Shown here: one piece after another, positions 25,178 through 39,300 of the stretch | Numbering within the stretch: the first letter of the stretch is position 1 | Layout of the letters: each line of letters starts with the position of its first letter | Origin: Monarcha castaneiventris obscurior | Taxonomy: Eukaryota; Chordata; Aves; Passeriformes; Monarchidae | Direction: 5' to 3' | Length of the DNA: 64,000 nt | Assembly: GCA_026261815.1 (NCBI GenBank) | Contig: JAMPIT010000856.1 | Location: 11,872,001 to 11,936,000, forward strand | Made by a program: the position numbers and the translations under genes | Notes under the pieces: generated by a model | The model's database searches: none | What the model saw: the letters and a program-made list of their open reading frames with translations, nothing else | Told to the model about the DNA's origin: nothing

Positions 25178-28100
25178 GGGTTTTGTGCTGAGATTTGGCC
25201 ACACAGCTGCAAGGGGACTGAGGGAAATGTTGAGGTTTACTTTTGTGACTTATTTTTTAACTCTGCCTCATTGCAAAGTCAGCAAGCACAAGCCTCAGTG
25301 AAGGTGGAGCCTCTTCTGTGACCTGCCAGGAAAATTAGCCCTTTAAAACACCTTTAAGCACAAGCCAGATATTTTTTGCTGTGCACATGGTAGAGGTTCA
25401 GCTGGACAGGAGTCTGCTGTGAGCATGAGACACACACAGAGAACATCATGCACTGTTTATTTGTCACCACTAAGCACCAGGGATCACAGAAGCCTTGGAG
25501 GTCTCCTCACAAGATTAATTTTCACATGCAGTGTACTGTTCAATGCTTTTGGCTTGATTCATACACTGAATTAAATATGGCAGCTCCCTGTCCATCTTAC
25601 CCCAAATATGTCTCTCATTGCTGATGGTTCTATAAAGTTAATGCACAGCCCTAAATTTCATAATTACAGGTAACTTGTTAATATGAAAATGGGCTGTTAG
25701 CAGTGCAGGTTTTTGGTTACAGCATAATCTGTAGTGGCTCAGATGTTTAAGTCACCATATGTTTAAGGTGCTGATGTCCCTGATGTGCTGCTACATCTAA
25801 TTGATAGACAATTCTAGTGGTATTTTTTATTTACAGAGGCTAAATAAGACCAAAACAAAGTTCTGTTCAACTTTGTTCGACATTATAATGACTTTTAGGA
25901 GTTCACCTTTCGGGAGTGCTCTTTGCAGCAACTTAGGCAGAGTCAGTGATTCAGGTGGATTAAACAAATCACAAGGTTAAAGTGAAAGTAGTTTTTCAGG
26001 ACTGTGGTTGCCAGAGTATTATTTTTATGAGCTGAAGTGGTTTCATTGAAGCATCACTACAATATTAGTGAATTAGTGGGTGTGTTTCAGCCCTTCATAT
26101 CCATGTGCAGAGTGTCTGTAAAGTGTGGTTATTCATATTATTATCACAAATATTCCTCGGTATACTTTTATCTTAAGCTGGTACCTTCAAAGGAATGCAA
26201 ACGGTGGCTCATGATAAAGAGACTGTGGTGTGGGCAAAGATCTCCTGGTTCATTGCACAGAATGAAGCCAATCCCCACTGACATTCCTTCTCATTTTTCA
26301 GTGTTGCTGTTGTAAGTGTAAAGCAAGGTGTAGTATTAATGGGATTCATTCAAGACTGTTTATTTCTGTTTCATCTTAGTGTGAATATTCAGCAAGTTCA
26401 TATTTGGTCATAGCAAGTCTGAAAATGCTTTGGTAATTACATTAAAAAAATGAAACTGAATGTGCAAATCAGCTGAGGTAAGCAAGACATTTGCAAATTT
26501 TAGATTAGTTGCTTTAGCACTGCCTTTTATATGGGCACAGCTTCGAGTCCCTTTCATTTTTCACCTGCTGCAGTATTTCAGGTCACAAGAACTTTGATGG
26601 AAAACTTAAAAAAGGCGACCACAACTGTACCAGTGCTGCAACCCCATTAATCATACATCCGTTCCTCAGAACCAGCGTCTCTGGTTTGAGGAATTCCCCC
26701 AGCTCTCCCTGAGGGCTGTTCCAGAGGAGCTCTGGTGAAACTGGCTGTGGCAGCTGGATGTGCCACGGCCCCAGCACAGCCTCTTTTTTGCTCAGGGCCA
26801 CCAGAAAGCGAGTGTCACCTGCCTGGAGTCTGGGTGGCACCACAGAGGAGCTCGTGCTAGGGGCACTGAGCAGCTGAGGCAGCTCAGGGTTGCTCTGCTT
26901 GTGCCACTCCATCATTACAGGAGTGGGAACCTCCTCCATCACAGCTCCTTCCTCTGCTGGCGTGAGCCAGGATCCTCATGTAGTTTTTAGTGAAAATCCC
27001 TCAGATCTGCTAACCCTGCTGATCCAGAGAAGCTTTCCCAAAGTGTTCTGAGCTTGGGGTTCGTGTGGTAGCATGCCTGTTGTTTATTTATTTTGGAAAG
27101 ACCATGGTTCTGTGCAAAAACCCTGATAGCTGCATATCAATAGGAGTGGTGATAAGGGGCAAGGCAGGAGTATTTGTGTCTTCTCTAGTCAGTAGGATTT
27201 TTAACTTGGGTTCCTTTATATTTGACCCTGATTTGTGTGGCCAAACTGCTGAAATTCCCTGTTAGGTCATTGCTTGTGTTAGAGATGTTTTTTTGGTGTG
27301 TCTGTGTGCATCTTTTGTCTCTGCATACTTTGGATAATTTTATTAGCTACTGTTTGAAAATGTCATTAGACTTCAAATCAGTTTATTTAGCTATTGTGGG
27401 CTAATCCAAACATATAGGATATAATACACAGCTCCTGACCTTTTCCTGTTACCAGGCTTTCAGCAGCTCTTTCCTTTGCAGACCTCAGGTGGTGGGGAGG
27501 GAGGAAGGGCTTTAACCCTCTGGGTGTATTTTGTGATGCTTCCAGGACAGGCTGAAGGAACTACAGCTCACTTTGCAGCACAGGAGAAGCAGGAGAAAGT
27601 ACAAGCAAAGGAAAAAGTCCAGGGTATTATTGTCTTCCTTAATAAATGCTTGGCTGCAGCCTCCCCACCCTTCCACCCTTTAAAAAACTTGTAAGGCACC
27701 AAGTTTGCAAGCTCCAGACTGTGGTAGTGAGTGGGATTTTACAGCCAGCTGACCATGAATTGCTACCAGCTTCTAAAATCTGCTTGACTGCACATTACTT
27801 CTTGAAGCCTTCCAGATTTTGGAGAAAATTGTTGCACAAAAATCTTTGAAGATTGTAGATCTATTTTGTCTAAAGGTTATGGAGAATGGAAATGGAGTTA
27901 AAACAGCATTTCCTCTAGCTGTCCCATTTCACTATTGCCACTTTTGATCTATGCTCATGTGAAAAAACAATTTATGAATAGATCTCTACCCCAAGAGGTA
28001 TTTTGATAGCAAAAATCTGTTGTATTTGTTGTTAATAGCAAATTTTAAAGGGAAGAAGAAAAACAGAGGAAGAACACAATAAAAATGTTGACCTGAATGA

Positions 28101-31100
28101 ATGAAAATTGGACTGTTTGTACTAGGAGAAAATGAGATAATTATGGCTATAAAATCTCATGCTCAAAGAATGAAAATAAACAACATACACCGTGTGTGGA
28201 AATGGAGTGAGCCATTACAGTAGGACAGATTCACTGAGATCTTTTCTCCATAGTAATTCTTAATATAAATGTGGGAATATTTTTTTTTCAGTTAAGGACT
28301 AAAACTGTCCTGGAGAATATTCCTCGAGTTCAGCAGCAGTGCAAAAGGATGGTTTACAAACATTTCACACCAGGAAAGTAGTTGGAAACCAGTAATGTGG
28401 TGTTTGGCCACTACTATTTTAAGCAGCAATAGATGCAAGTTTTTTTGCATTAGAGCCATTTGGCAGCTTAGTGGTCCATTTATCTGTTCCCAAAGATTTC
28501 CTAGCCAGGAAATCTACTTTGCAATAATTCCATATTTTAGGCTGAGTCTTCTTTTGAGGGAAAAAAGTGAGTAAAAAATAGCATGTCAAAACAAAGGGTT
28601 AAGTCACCAGTTAAATACAGCACAGTAACACTGCAAAGTTTGACTCTGTTTCCAGATTTTGGAATGAATTCTCCTTTAAGCAGTAGCTAAATGGTTTCCT
28701 TAGATTGTTCCTGTGTTGCACGAACCAGATCAGTCTTAAAGTTCATAATTTTCCCCAGAGTGTCTGAAATCCTACTACAAAGAGCCCTTTCGTCTTAAGA
28801 GTCTGACACCAAGTAGAAATAAAAGGCTGAAATAATAACACCACTAGCTTGGCTTAATTAATTGTATGTTTCTGTGCTTAAGCTCGAAGGGTGGAAAGTA
28901 TTGCTTTAAAGGCTACCTACAAAACTGGTGAATGAGCAGCCACTCAGGGTGCCACTTCAAAGAGAAACACCCAAAAGAGCAACAGAAGGGAAGCTGCTTT
29001 TGAATTCTCTCAGTTCCTCCTGGCAGCCCAGGGCTTGCAAAGGAAAACAACCCAGAAATGGTTATTTTCTTTTGTGTTAGTTACATAACCAGCTCCCAGT
29101 GAATAAAGCTGGAGGTGGAGCAGCCACACAAAGACCCACTTTGTAACCTGTGCCTGCCAGAGCTGTACAAAAGAATCTCACCTGAATTTAGGAGTTTTTG
29201 GAGATTCCTTACACTGTCTGCAGACAACCTGATAAAATTCAAGAGCTGGGTGTAACTCTTGGTTGCACTGGTGGATATTCTGTAATTTCAGCCTTGGTGG
29301 TTACTGCAGGTTTGTACCTTACTGCTGCAGCAGTCAAAACAGATCTTGGTTTCTACCATTTTTTATTTTTCACATTTCTCTGGATGCAATATTGTAATAA
29401 GTAAAAAAGCAGAGGAAAGTAACTGCAAAATGGAAAGCTCAGTTTATACAAGAGCTCTTAGCCCTCCCTTTGGGATCAGCTGAAGCTCCAAAAATTGTGC
29501 TTTCAGGTTAACCATCCTATGCCACCTTTAAACTGTGCCTTTGCAGCCGTTCTGGGGCTTCCTCAAAGCAGCATTTGGGATGCAGGCTGGTGCTTTACTG
29601 CTGCAGATGACAGCCCTGGCTGGTCAGCAGCCTTTGTTCTGCTCTTTGTTCTGGCTCTCTGTCCCGTGCTTGTCCTGCATCCTCACCCCAACTGGCAGCT
29701 GGGGGATCCCTGGCTCTGCCTCCCTCGCTGTTGCCTTCCCACAGCTCTGTTATTGACCTGCTCTTGGGTTTGGAGCTGCAGTTTGTGATTTAGTAGCTAT
29801 AAAATCCCAGGATTACAGGTGTGCTCCTTTACTGGGCTCAGGCTGCTGCTGGGATGTTGCAGTGCCATCATTGGAAGGGTGATTGCAGTCTGAGAGTAGC
29901 TACAACTGATGATGTAACAGGTAAAAAGGATCGAGAGAATTTATACATTTGGCAGTTCTAACCATTTTTTACACTTATTTTATGCACCTGGAAAGGAGGG
30001 ACTTAAAATACCTATGAAATTCTAAAATGTCACCTGTGCCCAACTTCTACAAACTTTATTATCATTACCTCTGTAAGAATTAAAAGTCAGTTCATGTACT
30101 CCAGAGCAGCAAATATTGTCAGACAATGTGTAATGGAAATTTCTGAGAGCCAATATTTAACATCTTGAAATGAGAAGCATCCAGGATAACTTTTGAAATC
30201 ACTCGAATTCACTATATATTACATCAAAATATGAAGGTAAATATTAAGGTATTTTCATTAGATGGCTTTAAATTAATCTTTGGATTTCCTTTAAAAAAAG
30301 GAAATGAAGAATCTTTGAGTAATGGAGAAACAGGGTGCCCCTCATATTGCTCTCCCTCTGAAGTATGACATAGAGAAATATTACTTGGAAGTAATTCCAT
30401 TTCCATGTTTAAACTCTTGTTATTTGAGTCCAGAATGCTCTTAAATTATCTGGTTTAGGCCTTGATACTGCAAATTAACTCTTTGCAGTTAGATGCATAA
30501 ACAGAGGCACAACAAAATCCCACTGAAATTAACAGGTCTTGTGTGGCCTAGGGCTATGTCTTATGGGGCTGTTTACTGGGGGTTTGTTTATTTTTTTAAG
30601 TGTTTTAAAATGTTTCCCAGGTAAGTGTGTGATGTTCCATAAATGACAGATCAGTGGCAGCAAACTTCAAACCCTCTTACAAAGTAGCTTTTCCTGGCTT
30701 TGTTTAGGAAGGGCTCTTTGATTCTGCTTGTGTTTAATGTGCTGCTGGGTAACTGTGGAACATACATCTTCAACCAAATTCAGAGAGTATCATGAACTGA
30801 CACCTGCTTAAGTCTTTAATTAAAAGTGGTTTAATCTCTAACAATCTCTATGTACATAAGCAGAAAGTATCTGTGTTTCATGTGTACTTTGAACTGCCAT
30901 TCATTTAGAAATCAAAGATTTGTAAATGAAACACAGCGTGCCAGACATGATGATGTTTGACTGGAATCTCTTCTTGTTGGCATAGCCTGGTTTTTCCTGG
31001 TGCTGTCAGCCCCTGGGAATACATTCTTATTAAAGAGGGGGAAAATATAAAAATATAAAATATAAAAGGAAGGCTATCTTTAAAAAAATGTGTGTATCAA

Positions 31101-32609
31101 CTATATATAAAATATATGTAAAATAGGCAAACACAGAGTGGAACCTGTAGTGGAGGATTGCCAGTGGGATCAGACTTCCTTAGCTGAATGTCTTGCAGGT
31201 GAATATTTTGGAGGAGCCGTTTCTATGCCAACTCTAGGTTTTGGCGTAACAGATTTTTGTTTTTTTAACAACACCCTCTAAAAGAGTGGTTGCCCATGGA
31301 GCTCATACATGTCATGGGTTTATGACTGTCCCTCAGTGAAGAATTTAAACTTAAAAGCTTGTCTTGCTGTAGCTGATATCTTACTCAATATCTCCTTTCT
31401 GTTTTTATACATAGTCTTTAAGATTAGCGTGGTTGAGTATACTGAAAGTAATAAAAAACAGACACAGAAAAATTGTTGCATGTTTAAAGAAAAAAATCAT
31501 AAAATGAAAGAGGAAGTGCATCATTTATTATAACACCATGTAGACTAATGAAAAACATACTGCAGGCTGGAAATTTGTTAAGAGCTGAGCTCAAAAAGTT
31601 TCCACTCCCAAAAAATGCCTTGGGGCCTCCAGCTGTAAGCCTGTGGCTGAAGAGGCCCTATGGTAAACTGACATAAAAAATAAGTACTCCATAAACAGCC
31701 AGCTCCTGTTTCACAATAGTTGGAAGGAATTTTTTTTTAAGTATTATCTATTGATGCTGACTGTACTTTATCAAAGTAAAGGGAGGCAGGGCATTTATGA
31801 CTGGAATGTTTAATTGGGAGTTGGATGCTGGCCACCAAGATGTTACATTCACTGTGTGCAGGAGAACATGAAGAAGATGAAGTGACTTGCTGGGAGTAAC
31901 AGAACAGCAGCTGGTACTTGCAGAGCTGGAATTAGCATTAAATAATTCCTGGATTCTCATCCTTTCTCATTAGACTGAGCTGAACCCTGTTCCTCTCCAC
32001 GCTGAGCAGGTGCCACCCCCTGTACCCAGGCACATTCTTTTGGTGGGTGCAAATACCCCCTCAGAGCACTGCTGGTGTTGGCACCATCAGTGCTCACATG
32101 TATGGAATTGGCCACTTGGAGAAGACAAGATGAACTTTTGTGTCTGTCCTTTAAATCTAAACAGATTTAAGTTTAGCTTAAAAGTCTTTCTTAAAGGTGC
32201 ATCTTCCCTGCTGCCCAGCTTTGTCTTTGCCCTCCTCCTTGATCAGCCCTTGTTAATGACACTAATTACCATGAGCTTCCAGGCAAGTTTAATTGTCAGG
32301 ATGCTCTCCCAGGAGGGCACTGCAGCCTCCACTCCTCCTTCACCCAGATTGGGAAGCAGTTTGCAGAAGCAATGCCCCTTAAACCTTCTGATGTGCCTCC
32401 AGCCTGGTTCTGCTGAGGTTTCCCTGCCTGGCAAAGAGCCCTGGAATGCCTCAAGGATGATGGGACACTTCCATGGAGCCCAGATTTCATAAAGTTAGAA
32501 AGATGTAGTAAATTGGATGTAACTTTGTATGAGACTACTCAGGTGGCTGGTTTGTGATCTTTGAGAAGCACAATCTGAGAGTTAATATTACTTATCTTAG
32601 CTAAGTCTT

Positions 32610-32635
32610 CAGTCAGGATTAGGTAATCCTGACTG
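32610..32635. repeat. Perfect palindrome, 12-bp arms, 2-bp spacer
   Basis: CAGTCAGGATTA (32610-32621) and TAATCCTGACTG (32624-32635) are exact reverse complements separated by GG. Each arm ends in GGATTA/TAATCC, the core site of Otx/Crx/Pitx-type homeodomains, so two such sites face each other. It could be a regulatory element or a chance palindrome. Confidence 0.85.
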
Positions 32636-35600
32636 TACCTTTTTACAGAAGTAAATAGCAGGTCTAAAAGTCCCAATTTTGGTAAGTATTTTCACAGTTT
32701 TACATTGATGAAATAAGCATGCACAATAATCACACTGTATTGCTACAGCTTTACTTACATGAGGTGTAGCCCAGGAAAAGGTCAGTCTGAGATGGAGCCA
32801 CTGGGAGGAGAAAAGGAGAAAAAAAAAGAAATGTGAAACAGTTACTTCTAGGTGGTTGAAAGAAATGAAAACAAAATTTAATCAAGTCTGGTAAATATAA
32901 TTTTTTTTTTTTGTCTTGCATCTCCCTATACCATCTTCTGTGCAGCATTTACAATGCCCAGTGTTTTCATCCAATATTAGAAAATCTGTGACTTAATTGT
33001 TCATGGTGTTTGATGTTGTAATGCCTCACAGTGGGGCTGATGGTTCTGTTTACACTTGTGAGGTGAGTTGAAGATCTTGAATAAAAGCTGTAGATTGATC
33101 TAAAAATAGAACCATAACTTCCTTCTCCTCATTAAAAATGTTGTGCTTGGTGGGTTAAAAACTGACATGTAACAGTCCTGATATTAAATATTTGCCCTGT
33201 AATACAAACCTATGATAAATGTAACTTTGGTTTGGTACTCTAAAAAGTGGAGGGTTTGGCACACAGTGTCACATTAAATTCACTTTACTGAGTATGTGTT
33301 TGCTCCTTTGCATGCTATGGGGGAAAAATACAGAGAATTATATTTTATTGCATTATAAGAAGGGTTATCATATATTTGTCCACTCCAAATTTGTAACCAC
33401 TGTTTCAGTATGCAGATACAACTCATCTAAAGGAGAAGAAAAAATAAGCAAATCACTAATTTCCATATGTATTGCAGTAGGAAAAAAAAATATAAACAGG
33501 CATACCTAAGGCATTAAAGAGGTTTTAGCTGAGATTGATGATTGAACAGTAATATTTGTAGAGAAAGGCAACCTTTAAGAGTAGATGAGTTTTCCCCTAA
33601 AAAGAAAGATTAACTAGTCCAAGGGTTCAATTCTGACTGAATTTTGAGGTAAGTAGAATACTTTGTCTGGGAAAAAATGGTTTAAGATAGCTTTCTGTGC
33701 CACTTCATCCTTTTTTGTAATAAAGTTTTATTGAGAGATGCAACACTGGTCTGTGAAAGATCTGATCTCACTGTGATGCACTTTTTCTCCACTATTAGCA
33801 CCAGTTATGGTTGTTACTACCACATTTTCCAGTCAAGGCTCCCCAGCTCCCCTTCTCTCCTTGGCCTCTCTCTGCCCTCTGTTTGACATCTTGTGGTTGG
33901 CATTGAAGGACCCAAGAAAAACAAACACTGCAACCAGTATTTTGCTTGTAATTTTAGTTTCATAGTTTGATGGAGAATAGTAAATAGAAGGACAAACTGT
34001 TACTATTTTTATGTGATCTTGATCTTAAGAGAAAGGGATTTTCGTGGCTAACGTGTGTTTGTGATGTGCCACACAGGTGGGAATGCCCAACACCAACTCT
34101 GGTGGCTGTAAAACCCTGCAGCAGTGCCTGCTCCATCCCAGTCTGTGGCTGGCCTCTCGAGAACAAAAATAAATCTGCCACAAATCCATGCACAGAAGGA
34201 GCAGCACTTCTGTTCATACTTTCATGCAAATTTAAGTCACATTCAGGGTCGTACTGGGACAGCTGCCCTTTGCTTCAGAGCAGAATCTGATTGTGGAGAG
34301 CTTCTCCAGGCTGGTGCCTCTCACTGCTGAAGTCCCACCTGGGCACAGCTGTAACACATCTGGAGCTCCAGCTGTGTAAGGAGAGGCTGCAGGAGATGGC
34401 TCCCCCTGAGCAATGCAGTCCTTCCCTGTTTTAGTGGTGTCCTGTGGCCTCATCTCCACGTGGGTGTGGCTATCACTAAAATCAGACATGGAAATTGCTG
34501 GGTTCAGCTGGCAAAGTTGCCCAAGTTTCCTCATAAGCACAGCAAGGTGCATTACTGAGCTCTGCATTCCAAGGAGCACTGCTGTGGGCTCATGGAGCTC
34601 ACAGGGCTGGGCTGGAGGAAGGTTCTGTGGTCACCCAGCAGCATCCAAAGAGAATCTTTGCTACTGCTGACCTACTGCAGCTTCCCAAGGGTAGTGTGTG
34701 ACTCACTGCCTTCCTCCTCAGTTACTCAGGAACCCTTCCAGATTGATTTTCTTGCTTTCTGATCCTTGCTGTTGAATTACAATTTCTTTTATGTAGTAAA
34801 CAATGTTTCAGGATTGATTAAATCACATGAATCATAATGGAAAATGCTGAGCTATACACACAGCTCTTCACATCTCTTAAGTCCGTGGAGATGAATAACA
34901 AGTTTTGTAGTGACAGCCTTAAAGTGGGTTTGCAGTTTTGCTGGGAGCTGAACTCACTGGTTTTTGTTTTAATGTAGGCAACTTGAGTGGAATAAAATGC
35001 TGGTTAATCAGTTTGAAATGAAATTGTGGCATGGACAGAATGAGCATTGTTATTTCTAGATAGCATAAAGAATGGAGTATGATTTCAAAGGTCATGTGTA
35101 ATTATACTTTCATTCACGAGGCCTGTGTTTTATATTCCAACAAATACAATTCATTTTGTTGTATTAATCACACAGAATTCTGAATCAGAACATAAAACTT
35201 TGCAGTGCTGTAATTAAGAAGAATAAAAACGATAAGGAGTAGCAGCTGTGCAGCTAATGAAGGAGTTAATTTCAACGTGTGTTTTAGGCCATTAAGTCCT
35301 ACAAAGCAGAAAGTGCTGCTTTGCCAGCACAAACCAAAGGAAGGCAGTTAAGTACCACTCCCTTCCCAGGCAGCATCGCTGGGAATGGTGGAGAGCTCCG
35401 GCTGCAGTTCCGGCAGCAGCTTGCACAAGAAATGTGCAAGGAGATACAAATCACTGCAGCAGACTGTCGTTTAGCAAGGAAAATCTTCTGTATTCTGCAC
35501 GTGGATATGAATTTTTCTCTATGCAAATGTTTTTATCCTTTCAGGTTGGAGTCAGTTTTACAGAGTTATAAAACTAAGAGCTCAGGTGTTTATTTTCTGG

Positions 35601-35923
35601 GTGTCAGGACTCTCCAGAGGCTGTGATCTTCAGGCCATCCAGTTCATCATTGTTCACGCTGTGCTTTTCTTTGTTGTTTTTTTTTTTTTCAAGAAGTCTG
35701 AAGCATTTTCCTTGTGTGGTTTCGCAACCCCATTTTTTTTTTCCCCCAAACAGCAGGAGTCCTATCACTAGATCAAATTTGGAATTCACTGCTTCCAACA
35801 ATTGTCTAATGGATCCACATGTTTACACAGCATGACACTGGCATCCAGATAGTGTCGTGAAAGTCCCCAATCAGTACTACTGTTTCATGCTTCCTCCCTG
35901 CTTAAAAAAAGAAAAACCAGAAG

Positions 35924-35945
35924 AAAAAAAAAAAAAAAAAAAAAA
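35924..35945. repeat. Poly-A run (A22)
   Basis: A long A run followed by GAAAGAAAAAAGGG. No retrocopy or SINE body is recognisable upstream, so it looks like a simple repeat rather than a retrotransposon tail. Confidence 0.9.
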
Positions 35946-36135
35946 GAAAGAAAAAAGGGAAAAGCTACAGGCACTTTTTTCTTGGTACCCAGGGGAGTAG
36001 TGAATGGTCCCACTGTTTCAGCCACCAGTAGCCTCTCACAAAATTTTGGAAAAGACTTTTTCCATCTGCTGTAACTGAAAATGCCAACTCTCAGGTATTT
36101 TATCAGTATTTTTTGTAGCAATAAATAGATCTTAA

Positions 36136-36266
36136 AATCACAGAATCATGGAAAGGCCTGGGTTCAAAGGGACCTTAAAGATCACCTACTTCCAACCCCA
36201 CTGCTGTGGACACACCAGACCAGGTTGCTCAGAGCTCCAGCACACCTGGCCTTACTTCCAGGGATG
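36136..36266 (-). mobile_element. CR1 LINE 3' fragment
   Basis: The plus strand reads as the reverse complement of an avian CR1 3' end: TCACAGAATCATGGAAAGG, GGGACCTTAAAGATCACCT, TTCCAACCCCACTGCTGTGG, CCAGACCAGGTTGCTCAGAG, CCTGGCC and TTCCAGGGATG. It is therefore a minus-strand insertion of only about 130 bp, 5'-truncated like most CR1 copies and with small internal deletions. CR1 is the dominant retrotransposon of birds. Confidence 0.88.
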
Positions 36267-36312
36267 AATGGTACAAAACAGGAGACTGGAAAATAACATT
36301 TCCAGACTCAAT

Positions 36313-36331
36313 CCTTCCTTCCTTCCTTCCT
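36313..36331. repeat. (CCTT)n microsatellite
   Basis: About four to five CCTT repeats, just after the CR1 fragment. Confidence 0.85.
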
Positions 36332-39300
36332 GAGACTCCCAGCTGAATGAGAACTTTTATCTGTGTAGAAGTGTACCCCTGACTTGCAGCACCCCCACCA
36401 CTGCCTGGATGAAGCTGTAGCTGCTTCTCCCTGCCACTGATGTGTCCTTGTGCTGATGTGAATCAAACACACCAATGGTTTGATTGACCTTATGGTGAAT
36501 CAGACCACCCAAGGGACATTTCTGAAAACCAACCTCCTGAGGGGCAGGCTGAGGCACTTGGCGTTTCTAGAGCATGGCAAGGCCATTTGTAATTTACTCG
36601 CCCGTGTATTTTGCCAAGTGTTTGATTCCTGTTCCCCGTTATTGGATGTAAATAAATCAGTAGCAATGACTTGGCAACAACTTTCCACAGTCATTTGCTC
36701 AGAAACTTAGTCCTGGTAGCATTCAGTGAAGGAAGGGGGGTTTGGCTGGGACACCAGAACCTTTCTTTTTTTCAATGCTCTCATGGGATCTTTCACTTCC
36801 ACACAAACAACTGCCTGAACTGGCCAAGTGGTGTTGATTTAATGCTGCTTTATGAACACGACTTGTCGCAGCTGCAGGATGTCATAACCTCTATTTCCTT
36901 AGCTTAGATTTGAAATCTGGAGCCATATGATTCGGATGAACCACAACTGCCCTTGCTTTAACTTGATGTATTTGTTTTGAACATACTGTTGTTCGCTCCA
37001 AGTTTTAGCTGCTAAACAAATTAAGCTGATCTTCCTGATAAATGGGGAATACTGACCAGCTTGATTAAAAAAGTCCCCTAAAAGCTGCAAAGAAAGCTCA
37101 AGTAATCTTCAGTTTGTCAGTGCCAATGAAAATATTTCATAAGCATAAACTTAAAAAATCAAAACCTGTTTTAAATACAAAAATTAGAGATTGGCCCTGA
37201 GATGAGTGTAGCTCTGATGCAAAAGAAACCCCCAAATTCTTACAAAAATAATTATATGTTGTACAGTATTTCATGGAAATAGAGAGCTCACCAGACACTG
37301 TTGCTGCAGACAGGATTCAGAGTAGAAAATGATGAGCAGAACTGGGTTGGCTTTGCATTCAAAATTTGCTTTTACAGGGCTCCTGTTCTTGTGCAGCTTA
37401 GAAACAAGCTTTTGCATTTGAAGTAAAGCCAACTGGATTTGTAAAGATACTTATCTTATTCTCTGGCCCCATTCAAATCACCAGAAAAATATTAAGGCTG
37501 ACAAGCCTAACTGGATATGCTTCTCAATTAATATTTTGATGTTTGATTATAGCACACACAGATTTGCACAAATGCCAGGTTTGAAGTCACTCAGCTGCTT
37601 TCCAAGTGGCAGATGCTGCCTTCGCTACCGTATGTCTGCTCTCCACAACAGTAAATATTAATGGCAGAGTTTAGTGTCTTTCTTTGGAACTTGTTGCGTA
37701 GAGAAATCTTAATTTAGTCAATTTTGAGACTAAACTTTTCTAGGTTCACATGTACAGCGTGTGTCAGCTCCCTGTAACTCCCTGTTATTTTTGGCGTTTT
37801 GTCTCCTGTTGAAATTTATGTGCTTCTTGGTTGAGCAGGACTTTTTGTTGTTTTGTATATGATTTTTTTCATAGTAACTTATCTAGAATCAGCAGGCAGA
37901 ATAAAAGCTGTGCCATGTCCTTTCTGAAGATACTTGATCATGTGCTTTAGTTGTGTAAAATTAAACAAAAAAAAAAGAGCAGTAGTCTTGGCCATAGCTG
38001 TAGTCTGTTAAATACAAAAAACCACCAAACCTTCCCCAGCACTTGGAAACCCACCCTTTTATTGAAGAAATGGAGACACAGTAGATATGAAAAATCACCT
38101 AAAAGGATCTGTCTGTGCACCCAGTCACTGAAGTTCAGTCTCAATTACTAATATGTCCTGTGAGATTTTTGTTACTGCTTGTTATATAAATGAAGATTCA
38201 TTTACAGGCTTTTACTTGTAGATTTTTTTTTTTTATGATTACATTTATAAATGTCATAATCTAATTACATTCTTAACTTCCACTTTTTACAGTTGCTTGT
38301 TTGTAGTGGTATTTTGTGAATTTTCTTATTTATTTATTCATAGATGCTCAGAGAGACCGAACAGAAAGTTTGAGATGCTTTCCCAAATGTAGTTTAGAGT
38401 TGTTGGTCAGTCAGTGAACTGCTTCTGCTGTCTGAAATAGAAGTGGCCCCAGCAGCACCTGCTGGAACAGCATCTGCAGGATGCTAAGTTTGGCAAATCA
38501 ACATCTGTGTGTTGACAACGTGCAGGTGGATCAGGCTGAGGGCACCCACAGAGTTGCTTCTAATTGTCAGGTGTGTCTTACAGAGTGCAAAAGTGCTGAG
38601 GAAATTGGATTCAAATATTGAAAATTACCTTAAAATTTACCTGCCGTTTTACTTGGTGGATTTTAGGCAATTCTTACTGCCAAACTGCATGGACTGAGTG
38701 AGGTTTCTCTTCCTCCTTCTATTTCCTCTCCCTCCTGGGTATTGCAACAAACTGGTTCTGAGTTTAGTGTAAGGCAGTGGAGCTTTTCTGGATTTAAAAG
38801 CTGGTGTTGGTGTCTGGAGGCAGTGCTATGGCCCAGGGCCTTGGCTGAATTCCTTAGCACTGGTTCCATGACCAGCTGGAGCAGTTTCTTGCACTTCACC
38901 ACCCATTCTTTTTTTTGACACGGTCACTGAAAATTATTTATGCACCCTAAGATTTGACCCATCCCATATTAGACTTTGTGCAATGCCCCAGCCTTGTAGG
39001 CTGCCCTGACTGTATTTACATCCACACACTCACAGAGCTGACATTTCACACGTGTCTCTGTCAGAGCTGCAGAGCTGATGGCTGAAGGGCACTTTCTGTA
39101 ACCTGCTGACATCTCAGTGGCTCCGTGAGTGGCCAGGCAGCTCCCAGCAGGGGACGTGTCTGGCCCCTGGCTCGCTTGGGCAGTTCAACGTGGGCACTTT
39201 TTTGCCAAACAGCTGCATGAACGTGACCACTCCAGGCAGTGGGATGCCTGCCCTGCCTCCTGTGCTGGCACCTGCCTGATGGCACAGGATTATCTCTCAG

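Larger units (their letters stand above)
21576..36135. other. Noncoding DNA (probable C7orf50 intron)
   Basis: Long gene-free stretch. Besides the minisatellite, duplicated 96-bp segment and inverted repeats listed separately, I see GC-richer patches near 22.9-23.4, 26.6-26.95, 29.5-29.8 and 34.1-34.6 kb, an AT-rich (ATAAAA)-like stretch at about 31045-31070, and a 12-bp direct duplication around CTGTGGGTCCCT at 23070-23093. Open frames here, including 32010-32492, carry no recognisable domain. Confidence 0.5.

Noticed and set aside
32010..32492. Plus-strand frame of 160 codons
   Set aside because: No domain, signal peptide or splice context; antisense frames are equally open.
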